A stretch of 57,847 bases of DNA, from positions 1 to 57,847 of the forward strand of contig JBFMGQ010000020.1 of NCBI GenBank assembly GCA_040752515.1, given 5' to 3'. Position 1 is the first letter of the stretch, and every line of letters starts with the position of its first letter. The DNA comes from Tenuifilum sp040752515. GTDB lineage: Bacteria; Bacteroidota; Bacteroidia; Bacteroidales; Tenuifilaceae. The translations under genes and the position numbers were made by a program. Of this stretch, positions 17,884 through 25,815 are shown piece after piece. The notes under the pieces are model-generated. The model had not been told where the DNA came from, did not search any database, and saw only the letters and a program-made list of their open reading frames with translations.

Positions 17884-19932
17884 TCAAAATTTTACCCTAA
17901 CCATACACTTCACCTCGCTACGGGTATTCCCCATAATAAGGTCGGGGCCTGACCCTATAGTTGCCGAACCGGGGTAGTGGGTTTGAGCATATCGTAGCCA
18001 TAAATCAACACCCTTTGAGGGTGAGTATTTAAGCATCGCCATAATTCTGGTTCCGTTAGAGTAGTAGGCTGGAACCGTAAAGGAGTAAAGCAAATCGCTC
18101 TCGTACGAGTAAAGGCGGGTATTCCATGATTCTGTATCGAAAATGGCAAAGCGTAACCTGATGCTCAGCGGTGTTCTTTGCAGGTTAATGTTGATATCCT
18201 GCGCTAGCAGGTATCCATATTCACCATCGGAAAGGCTATCGGTTCTATAGTTCGATATCTCCAGGGTTGACCTCATGTTTACCAAAGGGTTAGGCTGATA
18301 GGTAAGCTGAGTACGGAAACCTTGTCGGGTTTGGGTTAGTGTTGATGTTATCGGGATATTATCACCAGTCATATTTTTCTCATCCTGCTTGTAACGGTAA
18401 CGAAAACTTACCTGAAAATATGTATTTAGCGAGTGTTCCGAAAGGAAAAGAAAATCTCTCCCTGCCGATGGCGAGTAAACCCCATAGCGCATCCATGGGA
18501 ATTGGTAAAGGTCAATATAGCCCGATATTTTCCATCCTTTTGCGGCTAGCAAGCTTAACCCCATCAGTAATCCCTTTTCATTGGTTGCACCTGAGCCCTC
18601 AGCAAGGGCAGCAGTGTAACGGGGGTTAAAGGTTGTGCTATAGCTCCTCCCTAAAACCGAAAGATGCACTCGGTTACTTAGCTTCAACTGCCCACCGGCA
18701 AGGGCTGCCATTTTCTGCGAGAAAAGATTGAAAGCAATCTCACCAAAAAACAGATGCTGACGGTAGTAGTAATCGGCATTTATTCCCATAGCAAGTTTCT
18801 CGGTAGAGGCAGGCGTTAGACTGTAAATGGGTTGATTGTTTTGGTTTTCACCATAAATTCTGCTGTAAACAGCAGTTGTGCCAAGCCTTAGCTTATTAAG
18901 GGTTAGGGTTATATTACTACCGGTTACCAGTTCCGGAATATTTCGTCGGCTCGCAATTTCCGAAACCGTTCGGTGGTAACCGGTTTCCGGCAACGATGAA
19001 AATGCAAGTTCACCTGAACTAACCGTATCGACAAGTTTGCCATCTATTTTTTGGTATGAAGCTAGCAGGCTAAAATCGATATTCTTGAAGTTTAAGGTGA
19101 TGCCTGCACCCCTTAAAAAAAGCGATTCGTAGGCTGAGGAATGTGGCACAATACCCCTGCCCCGCTTATGCAGCCCCATTACGTTCGCCGATTTTCCAAA
19201 GGTTAAACTATTCCAAAATGTAAGCCCTTGTCCAAATTCAGCACGGAAATCACCAACCACAAGGCGCTTAACTTTCCCAACATCCGAAACCATTGCGTAG
19301 CCTGCAAGGTAATCGAAACCGGAAGGGAAGGTTCCATCGAGGAGTGGCTCACCGGCATCGTTCTCGGCTGTAACCCCAAGTTGCAACCGGTTTGCCCTGT
19401 AACGGTAACAGGTGTAAATTGCATACTTGCTCCCTAAGTAACTGCTCGCACCGCCATATCCGCTCCTATAGCCAACTGGCGTTTGGAGGGTTGTTTTGAG
19501 GCGAGTGAAAATATCGTGCCTCCCCTGAGTAAAATCGGTAGCCTTCAATGGTTTTATAACCTCGCCAGCCACAACAAACGGAGCAAGCCGCTCAACATCA
19601 GTCAGGTCGAAGCCAGGAACTAACTGCAACTCGTAAACACTAAGTATTTTGCCAGTGGAATCGCGGTAACTTAGCAAGCTCTCAATCTGAAAATCGGTAA
19701 GAAAAAATAGCTTTTGCAAATCGGACTTACGGGCGGCATTCAGGTTCAAAGGGCTCTCGGCAAGTTGGAGTAAATCCTCAACCAGCTCCGAATAATCCTG
19801 TTCAGTATCGGAGTTGGCAGCCATCTCCTCAAGGATATCGGCTACAACCTGTTGTGGGTCGGTTACCAGCTGAGCATTGCTTACCAATGCCACAAAAACA
19901 AAAAGGGATAGCAAAAGGTGTTTCGCCTTCAT
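17884..19932 (-). CDS. Helix-hairpin-helix protein with outer-membrane beta-barrel
   Basis: 682 residues. Signal peptide 1-20 (ending SNAQ). Residues about 59-125 form a ComEA/T2SK-like helix-hairpin-helix region (SPLNLNAARKSDLQKLFFLT, then GKILSVYELQLVPGF). The rest, about 130-682, is beta-barrel-like and ends in a typical aromatic terminal strand (KCMVRVKF). This HHH-plus-barrel architecture is found across Bacteroidota but has no established function; DNA binding by the HHH part at the envelope is only a possibility. The start overlaps the end of the PorV-like gene by four bases (ATGA type), so the two are translationally coupled. Confidence 0.7.
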   Translation of the reverse strand: MKAKHLLLSLFVFVALVSNAQLVTDPQQVVADILEEMAANSDTEQDYSELVEDLLQLAESPLNLNAARKSDLQKLFFLTDFQIESLLSYRDSTGKILSVYELQLVPGFDLTDVERLAPFVVAGEVIKPLKATDFTQGRHDIFTRLKTTLQTPVGYRSGYGGASSYLGSKYAIYTCYRYRANRLQLGVTAENDAGEPLLDGTFPSGFDYLAGYAMVSDVGKVKRLVVGDFRAEFGQGLTFWNSLTFGKSANVMGLHKRGRGIVPHSSAYESLFLRGAGITLNFKNIDFSLLASYQKIDGKLVDTVSSGELAFSSLPETGYHRTVSEIASRRNIPELVTGSNITLTLNKLRLGTTAVYSRIYGENQNNQPIYSLTPASTEKLAMGINADYYYRQHLFFGEIAFNLFSQKMAALAGGQLKLSNRVHLSVLGRSYSTTFNPRYTAALAEGSGATNEKGLLMGLSLLAAKGWKISGYIDLYQFPWMRYGVYSPSAGRDFLFLSEHSLNTYFQVSFRYRYKQDEKNMTGDNIPITSTLTQTRQGFRTQLTYQPNPLVNMRSTLEISNYRTDSLSDGEYGYLLAQDININLQRTPLSIRLRFAIFDTESWNTRLYSYESDLLYSFTVPAYYSNGTRIMAMLKYSPSKGVDLWLRYAQTHYPGSATIGSGPDLIMGNTRSEVKCMVRVKF

Positions 19933-20771
19933 TGGGTTTTATTATCTTTTTTGCCAAACAAATAGGCAACCGATAGGCTTGGTGTAAAACCAAGTTGCTG
20001 ATGGTGGCTTAAGCTGAAGTCGATATCAAAGCCTTTAATGGGTAACCCTACTCCAGCCGTAATCCCCTCAGGGCTTGCTACTGAGTAACCTAATCGCAAA
20101 GCTGTGCGTTCCATTACCCTATACTCAAGTCCAAACCGAAAGGTGGGCGCGCGTTGGGTGTCGTCGTCAATTTGAAATGTAAGTAAAATATTTTGTGAGG
20201 GCAAATAGGATACGCCTAAGCCCATTAGGGTGGGCAAATCGCCTAAATCGTCGAAGGTTGAGCCCGTGGGATTAAAAACGTAAAAGCCAAAGGTTAGCTT
20301 GGAGGTTGGCATATAATGAACTCCACCCTCAACAGTAAATGCGGTGGCATTGCGGTAATCGGCAGGTAGTTGCATACGAGTAAAGGCAAGCCCTACCCCA
20401 GCAGCAAAACGTTTCCCCAGAAACATCCCATACCCCAAGCCAGCCCTACTTGTACTAAACTCGCTAAATCCAAAATGCGAAATATCAACACCAAAAGTAC
20501 CAGGTTTTACAGGGATTGCAACCCCAAGCATGCTTAGGCCAAGTTCTGAAAGCATAAACCGATTCTCGTGGTGAGCTCCAACCCAAAACTGGCGCTGGTA
20601 CGCTAACGATGCCTGATTGGAAAAACCATCCCAATTGCCCTGCATGGAAAGCGAACAGTTTCCCATAGCAGCCGCCGCACCGGAAACAGGCCGGATATCA
20701 GTTTGACAATAAACCGATAGGTTTTGAAATAGTAAAAGTAGTAATATACTAAGCTGCCGAAATATTTCCAT
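19929..20771 (-). CDS. PorV/PorQ-like outer-membrane protein
   Basis: 280 residues with a signal peptide (about 1-22, ending VYCQ). The mature protein has the glycine/alanine-rich start of PorV/UPF0164-type barrels (SGAAAAMGNCSLSMQGNWDGFSNQASL), followed by FadL-like strands such as GLGYGMFLGKRFAAGVGLAF and FRFGLEYRV. Members include T9SS shuttle components (PorV, PorQ) and uncharacterised relatives; this one is shorter than PorV. It is the first gene of a two-gene unit with the HHH-barrel protein, which suggests a joint outer-membrane role. Which PorV/PorQ subfamily it belongs to cannot be settled by eye. Confidence 0.65.
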   Translation of the reverse strand: MEIFRQLSILLLLLFQNLSVYCQTDIRPVSGAAAAMGNCSLSMQGNWDGFSNQASLAYQRQFWVGAHHENRFMLSELGLSMLGVAIPVKPGTFGVDISHFGFSEFSTSRAGLGYGMFLGKRFAAGVGLAFTRMQLPADYRNATAFTVEGGVHYMPTSKLTFGFYVFNPTGSTFDDLGDLPTLMGLGVSYLPSQNILLTFQIDDDTQRAPTFRFGLEYRVMERTALRLGYSVASPEGITAGVGLPIKGFDIDFSLSHHQQLGFTPSLSVAYLFGKKDNKTQ

Positions 20772-20868
20772 AAATCCGGTTTATACCACAAGTTAAAAAG
20801 ATATTGAAAAAAATGCAATTGGAATGTAAAAAGGTATGGGCAACGGAAAAGCTTATTGATGTTGATTG

Positions 20869-20900
20869 TTGCAACTGTTCGAAAAAAGGAGTTAACTTTG
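20869..20900 (+). promoter_or_regulatory. Bacteroidota-type promoter for hpt
   Basis: TTG at 20869-20871 and a perfect -7 box TAACTTTG at 20893-20900 are 21 bases apart. The hpt ATG is at 20925, giving a leader of under 20 bases. Confidence 0.6.
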
Positions 20901-20924
20901 CACTTTATTTTAATTTGATAAACC

Positions 20925-21464
20925 ATGAAACAGGTCAAGCTAAAAGATAAGGAGTTCCGGTTAAGCTATCCCGAGACAGAAATTCAGAACGATATCGACT
21001 TGGTAGCATCAAAAATCAACCACGATTTTGCCAAGAGTGGCGAAGTTCCATTTTTTGTTAGCGTGCTTAATGGTTCCTTTATGTTCACAGCCGACCTGTT
21101 AAAACGGATTACAGTACCCTGTGAGGTATCGTTTGTAAAACTTGCCTCGTACCAGGGCACCTCATCAACCGGTAAGGTAAATGAGCTAATAGGCTTAAAC
21201 GAAAATGTAACCGGCAGGACCCTTGTTGTTCTGGAGGATATTGTTGATACTGGCATTACTTTAAGTAAGCTATACGAAGAGCTCCGCAAGCTTAACCCAA
21301 AAGAGATAAGGGTAGCCACACTGCTCTTTAAGCCTGAAGCCTATAAGGGCAGTATTAAACTCGATTACATAGGCCGTAGCATACCCAACGATTTTATAGT
21401 AGGCTATGGTCTCGATTACGACGGACTTGGTAGAAACCTTCCAGATATTTACACTCTAATTTAG
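20925..21464 (+). CDS. hpt: Hypoxanthine phosphoribosyltransferase
   Basis: 179 residues, the normal size. The PRPP-binding signature VVLEDIVDTGITL lies at about residues 98-110, and the flexible-loop and base-binding segments (VSFVKLASYQGTSSTGKV; IPNDFIVGYGLDYDGLGRNLP) are those of HPRT. The enzyme salvages hypoxanthine (and usually guanine) to IMP/GMP with PRPP in the cytoplasm. It has its own promoter and a clear terminator, so it is a single-gene transcript, divergent from the PorV-like gene. Confidence 0.93.
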   Translation: MKQVKLKDKEFRLSYPETEIQNDIDLVASKINHDFAKSGEVPFFVSVLNGSFMFTADLLKRITVPCEVSFVKLASYQGTSSTGKVNELIGLNENVTGRTLVVLEDIVDTGITLSKLYEELRKLNPKEIRVATLLFKPEAYKGSIKLDYIGRSIPNDFIVGYGLDYDGLGRNLPDIYTLI

Positions 21465-21486
21465 ATAATGACAGCCTAAACAATTG

Positions 21487-21513
21487 CCCACCTGCGTTTT
21501 CAGGTGGGTTTTT
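21487..21513 (+). terminator. Rho-independent terminator after hpt
   Basis: An eight-pair perfect stem (CCCACCTG / CAGGTGGG) with loop CGTTTT is followed directly by TTTTTGTTTTT. Confidence 0.85.
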
Positions 21514-21581
21514 GTTTTTGGTTAAGGATTGATATTTATCAAAAATCGGCTAAATAAACAAACACCCAAAGCAAAAAAAGG

Positions 21582-21589
21582 TAACTTTG
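21582..21589 (+). promoter_or_regulatory. -7 box (TAACTTTG) for the PiT-type transporter gene
   Basis: A perfect TAnnTTTG octamer lies 25 bases before the preferred ATG. No clear TTG element is seen upstream. Confidence 0.5.
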
Positions 21590-21614
21590 AAATCCGTTGA
21601 ACAGCTCGTTAAAT

Positions 21615-22655
21615 ATGGATTCATTAGTCAATAGCCATTTTATTATACCCTTTCTTATCTCCATGTTTCTGGCCATCAATATGGGAGGTAGTGGAACAGG
21701 GCCAGCATTTTCAGTTGCCTTTGGAGCAAACGTACTAAAAAAGACCTCGGTGCCAGCCCTGTTTGGGCTAATGGTATTTTTAGGGGCAATAATTGCAGGC
21801 AAGGCAACCTCAGCAACTGTGGGTAAGGGACTTGTAAACCCTGAGCTTATGAACTACGCCCAGGTGTCAATCATTCTTTTTGCGGTTTCCATTTCGCTAC
21901 TTGTGGCAAACCTTTTTGGGATTCCACAATCTACAAGCCAATCAACAGTACTAGCTGTGATAGCTCCAGGCATTTACTTCCATGAGCTTAATTCCCGCAA
22001 GGTGTTTTTTGAAGTTATTCCCACATGGTTTATCCTGCCCATTATTGCATTCATCTTAAGTCTAATAATTGGCAAGTACATTTACACCCCATTACGGAGA
22101 AGGGGGTATACTATATCGAGCCGGATAAATGACCATTACATGCTGCGTTGGGCAATAATTTTTGCCTCGCTTTACGTGGCTTTTTCAATTGGTGCCAACA
22201 ACGTGGCAAATGCCAGTGGGCCATTAACCTCAATGACCATGAATGAGCTGGGCCTGGGGAATCAGGGCGGAAGGCTGCTTATCCTTATCATGATTATGTC
22301 AACCATGATAGTTGCCCCGAGCTTTGGCATAGGCAGTTCGCTATTTGGTGAGAAAATCCTCAGGAATACAGGAAAAGAGCTCTTCCTGTTTGGGCGAATT
22401 GAGGCAGTAATAATTGCTATTATATCTGCAACCCTTTTGCTTGCAGCCTCGCTCTTTAAGGGCATACCCACATCGCTGGTTCAGCTCAATGTTGGGGCAA
22501 TACTGGGTATTGGCGTTGCACGCCTTGGACCTCGAAATATCTTTAGAAAAACAGCCGTTCGTAAGTTTTTCCTGATGTGGCTTATTGCGCCGATTATTGC
22601 TTTCCTTATTTCGTGGTACCTTACCTTCCTGGCCGATAAGTACGGATACCTTTAA
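21615..22655 (+). CDS. PiT-family inorganic anion (phosphate/sulfate) transporter
   Basis: About 346 residues with ten or so membrane segments. The C-terminal half carries the PiT signature as SIGANNVANASGPLTSM near residue 200. The N-terminal counterpart is changed to FLAINMGGSGTGPAFSVAFGANV, which lacks the usual GANDVANA core. PiT transporters couple phosphate, or in CysP-type members sulfate, to a cation gradient. ATG 21615 was chosen over an upstream TTG because it lies at a normal distance from the -7 box and starts a plausible cytoplasmic N terminus. No auxiliary PhoU-like gene is nearby. Phosphate versus sulfate cannot be decided here. Confidence 0.8.
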   Translation: MDSLVNSHFIIPFLISMFLAINMGGSGTGPAFSVAFGANVLKKTSVPALFGLMVFLGAIIAGKATSATVGKGLVNPELMNYAQVSIILFAVSISLLVANLFGIPQSTSQSTVLAVIAPGIYFHELNSRKVFFEVIPTWFILPIIAFILSLIIGKYIYTPLRRRGYTISSRINDHYMLRWAIIFASLYVAFSIGANNVANASGPLTSMTMNELGLGNQGGRLLILIMIMSTMIVAPSFGIGSSLFGEKILRNTGKELFLFGRIEAVIIAIISATLLLAASLFKGIPTSLVQLNVGAILGIGVARLGPRNIFRKTAVRKFFLMWLIAPIIAFLISWYLTFLADKYGYL

Positions 22656-22659
22656 CCTA

Positions 22660-22960
22660 TGTACGATGAGTTAACAAATTCAACCGGGCTTGTTTATAGA
22701 GGAATGAGTCGGTATAGATTGAATATGAAGGAGTTAGAAGAAGTTTTAAGCCCGTTAAACGTGAACCGTTAAACGTTAAAAAGTTAAACATGTAGTGGGA
22801 ATAAGGCGGAATATGAAGGAGTTAGAAGAAGTTAGAAGAAGTTAAAGGAATAGTGAGAAGTGAAACCCAACGAGAATAGGGAAGAAATATTCGGAATGTT
22901 TAGGAATTGTAGAATGGGAGGGGATTTGATGCGTTAAACCGAAATAGGGAAATGGAAACT
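22660..22960. repeat. Low-complexity dispersed repeat (GAAGGAGTTAGAAGAAGTT type)
   Basis: The sequence is built of purine-rich modules such as GAAGGAGTTAGAAGAAGTT and GTTAAACGTGAACCGTTAAACG. The same modules occur in reverse complement at 46230-46510 and in the same sense at about 29275-29350. No gene was seen. Confidence 0.65.
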
Positions 22961-23024
22961 TTTATAATTGTATAGTGTGTTTCAATTTTACTAATCTCGT
23001 ATCAATGTCGTTTAGTTAAGGTTA

Positions 23025-23240
23025 TTTGTCATGTTGCGCGCAAGCGAAACATTACGCTGTCGTGCTGAGTCCCGATTTATAGGGATATAGACTTCGCCGA
23101 AGCATCTCATTGCTCTTTTCTCTTCAATCCTTTGAAGAGATCCCTCGACTTTGCTCGGGATGATAAAAACCCTATCTTCCTTTCTGCTCCCTTGTCATGC
23201 TGAGCTAGCCGAAGCATCTCTTTACACTTTCATTCCCTCT
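23025..23240. repeat. Dispersed repeat (TCATGTTG/TCATGCTGAG...GAAGCATCTC family)
   Basis: Modules such as TCATGTTGCGCGCAAGCGAAACAT and TCATGCTGAGCTAGCCGAAGCATCTC recur here, again at 23639-23730, and at 57309-57345. They are non-coding and resemble dispersed intergenic repeats of this genome. Confidence 0.6.
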
Positions 23241-23286
23241 ATTAATGAAATTCCTCAACCAACAGGAATGCCATATGCAGTGGCAT

Positions 23287-23475
23287 AAAAGCCTGACTCG
23301 GCAATGGGTCGGGGGTGGAACGTGGCGGTGGGCTTAGTAAGCGATACCAGATGAGTCACGCCGCAGGCGTGGCGAATAGTATCGCGTGGCAGTTCCACCC
23401 GCGGGGCACCCATCGGGTCGGGCTTTTCAGCCTTGATCTTCTTTGGTTCTTTCTTGTATCAAGACAAGAAAGAAC
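23287..23475. ncRNA. Highly folded intergenic element, possible structured RNA
   Basis: The outer arms 23287-23320 and 23393-23427 are imperfect inverted copies (AAAAGCCTGACTCGG...GGGTGGAAC against the complement of GTTCCACCC...GGGTCGGGCTTTT). Inside them GCGATAC (23341) pairs with GTATCGC (23379), and CACGCC-GCA-GGCGTG (23357-23371) forms a perfect terminal hairpin. A second hairpin with a 12-pair stem, GTTCTTTCTTGT / ACAAGAAAGAAC, follows at 23446-23475. CTTGAT / ATCAAG (23432 / 23458) could form a competing stem. There is no open reading frame of note. Whether it is transcribed, or is only a mobile palindromic repeat, cannot be told. Confidence 0.45.
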
Positions 23476-23635
23476 GTGTTAAGGTTCATTGCCATGCTTT
23501 CCTGTTGCGATGCAACGTTTCAGTGTTACTCTTTGGAAAAAGTGTTGCGTGCATCGCAATACATGGGAGTAATCATTGGGTTACGAATATTTCGCCCCTA
23601 CGGGGCTGGAAGCGTTGTTCGTTGTTCTTGAAACT

Positions 23636-23735
23636 ATTGTCATGTTGAGCGCAAGCGAAACATCTCAATGGGTCGATTAGAGATCCTTCGCTCCCCGCTA
23701 GTGCGGGACAGGCCGCTCAGGATGACAGGCATGAA
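23636..23735. repeat. Dispersed repeat, second copy of the TCATGTTGAGCGCAAGCGAAACATC module
   Basis: It repeats the module seen at 23030-23060 (GTCATGTTGAGCGCAAGCGAAACATCTC) and carries an inverted GATCCTTCG...CAGGATGACA tail. The preceding stretch from about 23490 (GCATCGC...CGCCCCTACGGGGCTG) is related to 57400-57535. Confidence 0.55.
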
Positions 23736-23773
23736 TATTTTTGTTAACTAAACGAGATTGAATCTCGTATAAG

Positions 23774-23800
23774 CAAAAAAAGCGTACCCTATTGGTACGC
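23774..23800 (-). terminator. Rho-independent terminator after dnaJ
   Basis: On the minus strand a seven-pair stem (GCGTACC / GGTACGC, loop of five) is followed by a run of seven T, 25 bases beyond the dnaJ stop codon. Confidence 0.8.
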
Positions 23801-23824
23801 TATATGTTGTTGTTAACGAGTATC

Positions 23825-24982
23825 CTACTCAAACATCCCACGCATTCTTTCAAAGAATGAGCCTCCCTCATCGGGGTTGGGTGTAAAACTTGGCGATTTT
23901 GCAAATTTCTCAAAAATTGCCCTTTCCTCCCGGGTAAGGTTTTTGGGTATGTAAACATTAACCGCCACAAGCAAATCGCCGCGCTGGTAGCTATTCACCT
24001 CGGGCAAACCCTTACCCCTTAAGCGAAGAATTTTCCCGGGTTGGGTGCCGGGCTCTATTTTAATCTTCACTTTACCATCAACGGTAGGAATTTCAGCCGG
24101 TGCACCAAGAACGGCGTCGGGAATGCTGATGTTAAGGTTGTAAATTAGGTCGTTACCGTCGCGCACCAGGTTAGGGTGTTTTTCCTCCTCAATCATTACA
24201 AGCAAATCGCCAGGGACTCCTCCACGGCGGGCAGCATTACCCTTACCCTGAACGTTGAGCTGCATACCCTCGGCAACACCAGCAGGTATTTTAACGGTTA
24301 TTACTTCGTCCTCGCGAACCACTCCTTCGCCATTACATGCAACGCACTTGTTGGTTATCACCTTACCTTCGCCATTACAGGTTGGGCATGGCGAGGTGGT
24401 TTGCATCTGCCCGAGCAGGGTATTAGTTACACGGGTTACATACCCTGAACCGCGGCAGGTAGAGCAAGTACTATACGATGAACCTCCCGCCGCGCCAGAA
24501 CCTCCGCATGAATGGCACGATACGTACTTGTTTACCTTAATCTTTTTCTCAACCCCGTTAGCAATATCGCTTAACGACAGTTTAACCTTAACCCGTAGGT
24601 CGGTACCGCGGTTTGTGCGTCGCGATGAGCGTCCGCCACCGAAGCCACCAAACCCGCCAAAACTGCCAAAATGGCCGCCAAAAATATCGCCGAACTGGGC
24701 AAAAATATCCTCAATGGTCCAGTCGTGCGAGAAACCACCACCGCCTGCACCGTTACCCATACCTGCATGGCCAAACTGGTCGTAACGGGCACGCTTGTTA
24801 TCGTCGCTAAGAACCTCGTAGGCTTCCGCAGCCTCCTTGAACTTCTCCTCGGCATCCTTATCGCCCGGATTCTTATCGGGGTGGTATTTGAGTGCCATTT
24901 TGCGGTATGCCTTTTTAATTTCATCCTTGCTGGCATTCCGCGGCACACCTAGTATTTCGTAGTAATCGCGCTTGGTTGTCAT
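23825..24982 (-). CDS. dnaJ: Chaperone protein DnaJ (Hsp40)
   Basis: 385 residues, full length. It has an N-terminal J domain with H34-P35-D36, a Gly/Phe-rich linker (about 70-125), four zinc-finger repeats of CxxCxGxG type (CHSCGGSG, CSTCRGSG, CPTCNGEG, CVACNGEG, about 157-225) and a C-terminal substrate-binding domain. DnaJ delivers unfolded clients to DnaK and stimulates its ATPase. It lies 12 bases after grpE and ends at a strong terminator, so grpE-dnaJ form a unit; dnaK is not in the window. Confidence 0.96.
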   Translation of the reverse strand: MTTKRDYYEILGVPRNASKDEIKKAYRKMALKYHPDKNPGDKDAEEKFKEAAEAYEVLSDDNKRARYDQFGHAGMGNGAGGGGFSHDWTIEDIFAQFGDIFGGHFGSFGGFGGFGGGRSSRRTNRGTDLRVKVKLSLSDIANGVEKKIKVNKYVSCHSCGGSGAAGGSSYSTCSTCRGSGYVTRVTNTLLGQMQTTSPCPTCNGEGKVITNKCVACNGEGVVREDEVITVKIPAGVAEGMQLNVQGKGNAARRGGVPGDLLVMIEEEKHPNLVRDGNDLIYNLNISIPDAVLGAPAEIPTVDGKVKIKIEPGTQPGKILRLRGKGLPEVNSYQRGDLLVAVNVYIPKNLTREERAIFEKFAKSPSFTPNPDEGGSFFERMRGMFE

Positions 24983-24994
24983 ACCCTACCTATT

Positions 24995-25588
24995 TTACTC
25001 TCCAACCACTACCTTTGAGAAGCGCATTACCTTTTCGTGCAGCATGTAACCCTTTTGGATTACATCAACTATTTTGCCCTTCTGGGCATCGTCCTGCACC
25101 GGAATTTTGGTAATGGCCTCATGCAAATCGGTGTCGAGCTCTTTGCCAATGGCATCAATCTCTTTAACGCCTTTTGCCTTAAGGAAATCGTTGAATTTAT
25201 TTACAATTAATGATATGCCTTCCTTAACCGCATTAATATCGTTAGCCGTTTCAATGGCCTTAAGGGCTCTGTCCAGGTCATCGATAACCGGAAGCAGGTC
25301 CTTGAGAACTTCCTCCGACGCAAATTTTATCAATTCAGCTTTCTCCTTAAGCGTTCGTTTACGGTAGTTATCAAACTCGGCAGTAAGGCGCAAATACTTG
25401 TCCTTCATCTCCTCCAACTGGGCAGTAAGCTCAGCAACCTTGTCATCATTGGCCTCAATGGCCTCGGTTTGTTGAGCATCTCCTTGAGGAGCTTGTGTAT
25501 CACTATCGGTTACATTACTTTCGGTACTGGTTGTTTGCTGGTTTACCTGCTCTTGCTCAATATCCTCCTTTTTATGTTTCTTGCTCAT
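24995..25588 (-). CDS. grpE: Nucleotide exchange factor GrpE
   Basis: 197 residues. A Gln/Thr/Asp-rich disordered N terminus (1-50) and a long coiled coil (about 50-110: LTAQLEEMKDKYLRLTAEFD, then NYRKRTLKEK) are followed by the C-terminal beta domain with the GrpE signature (VDVIQKGYMLHEKVMRFSKV). It releases ADP from DnaK. The 227-base gap upstream probably holds the promoter; a TTTG...TAGATTTTG arrangement is present on the minus strand but departs from consensus by one base. Confidence 0.95.
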   Translation of the reverse strand: MSKKHKKEDIEQEQVNQQTTSTESNVTDSDTQAPQGDAQQTEAIEANDDKVAELTAQLEEMKDKYLRLTAEFDNYRKRTLKEKAELIKFASEEVLKDLLPVIDDLDRALKAIETANDINAVKEGISLIVNKFNDFLKAKGVKEIDAIGKELDTDLHEAITKIPVQDDAQKGKIVDVIQKGYMLHEKVMRFSKVVVGE

Positions 25589-25815
25589 ATATGATGATTT
25601 TTTTACGTTTCACACTAATTCCCAACCTTATGTTCAAAATCTATTCCAGCTGTTGGTATCGGTCAAATTGACATGGAATTATCATATATTGATGTCATTA
25701 ATACCTTCTTCAAGCTAAGCTGCATGACAAAATTGTTATGCTTCCCCGTTTAGGGAAATGCTTAACCCATATAGCTCATTATAACCATTCCGACCCTTTG
25801 CTTGATTCGGTTCGG

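Noticed and set aside
23433..23648. Overlapping 62- and 71-codon frames in the repeat region
   Set aside because: They run across the folded element and dispersed repeats in two frames, with no protein-like pattern.
24255..24785. 176-codon frame antisense to dnaJ
   Set aside because: Shadow of the Gly-rich and Cys-rich parts of dnaJ (gives Pro/Arg-rich sequence); dnaJ is certain.
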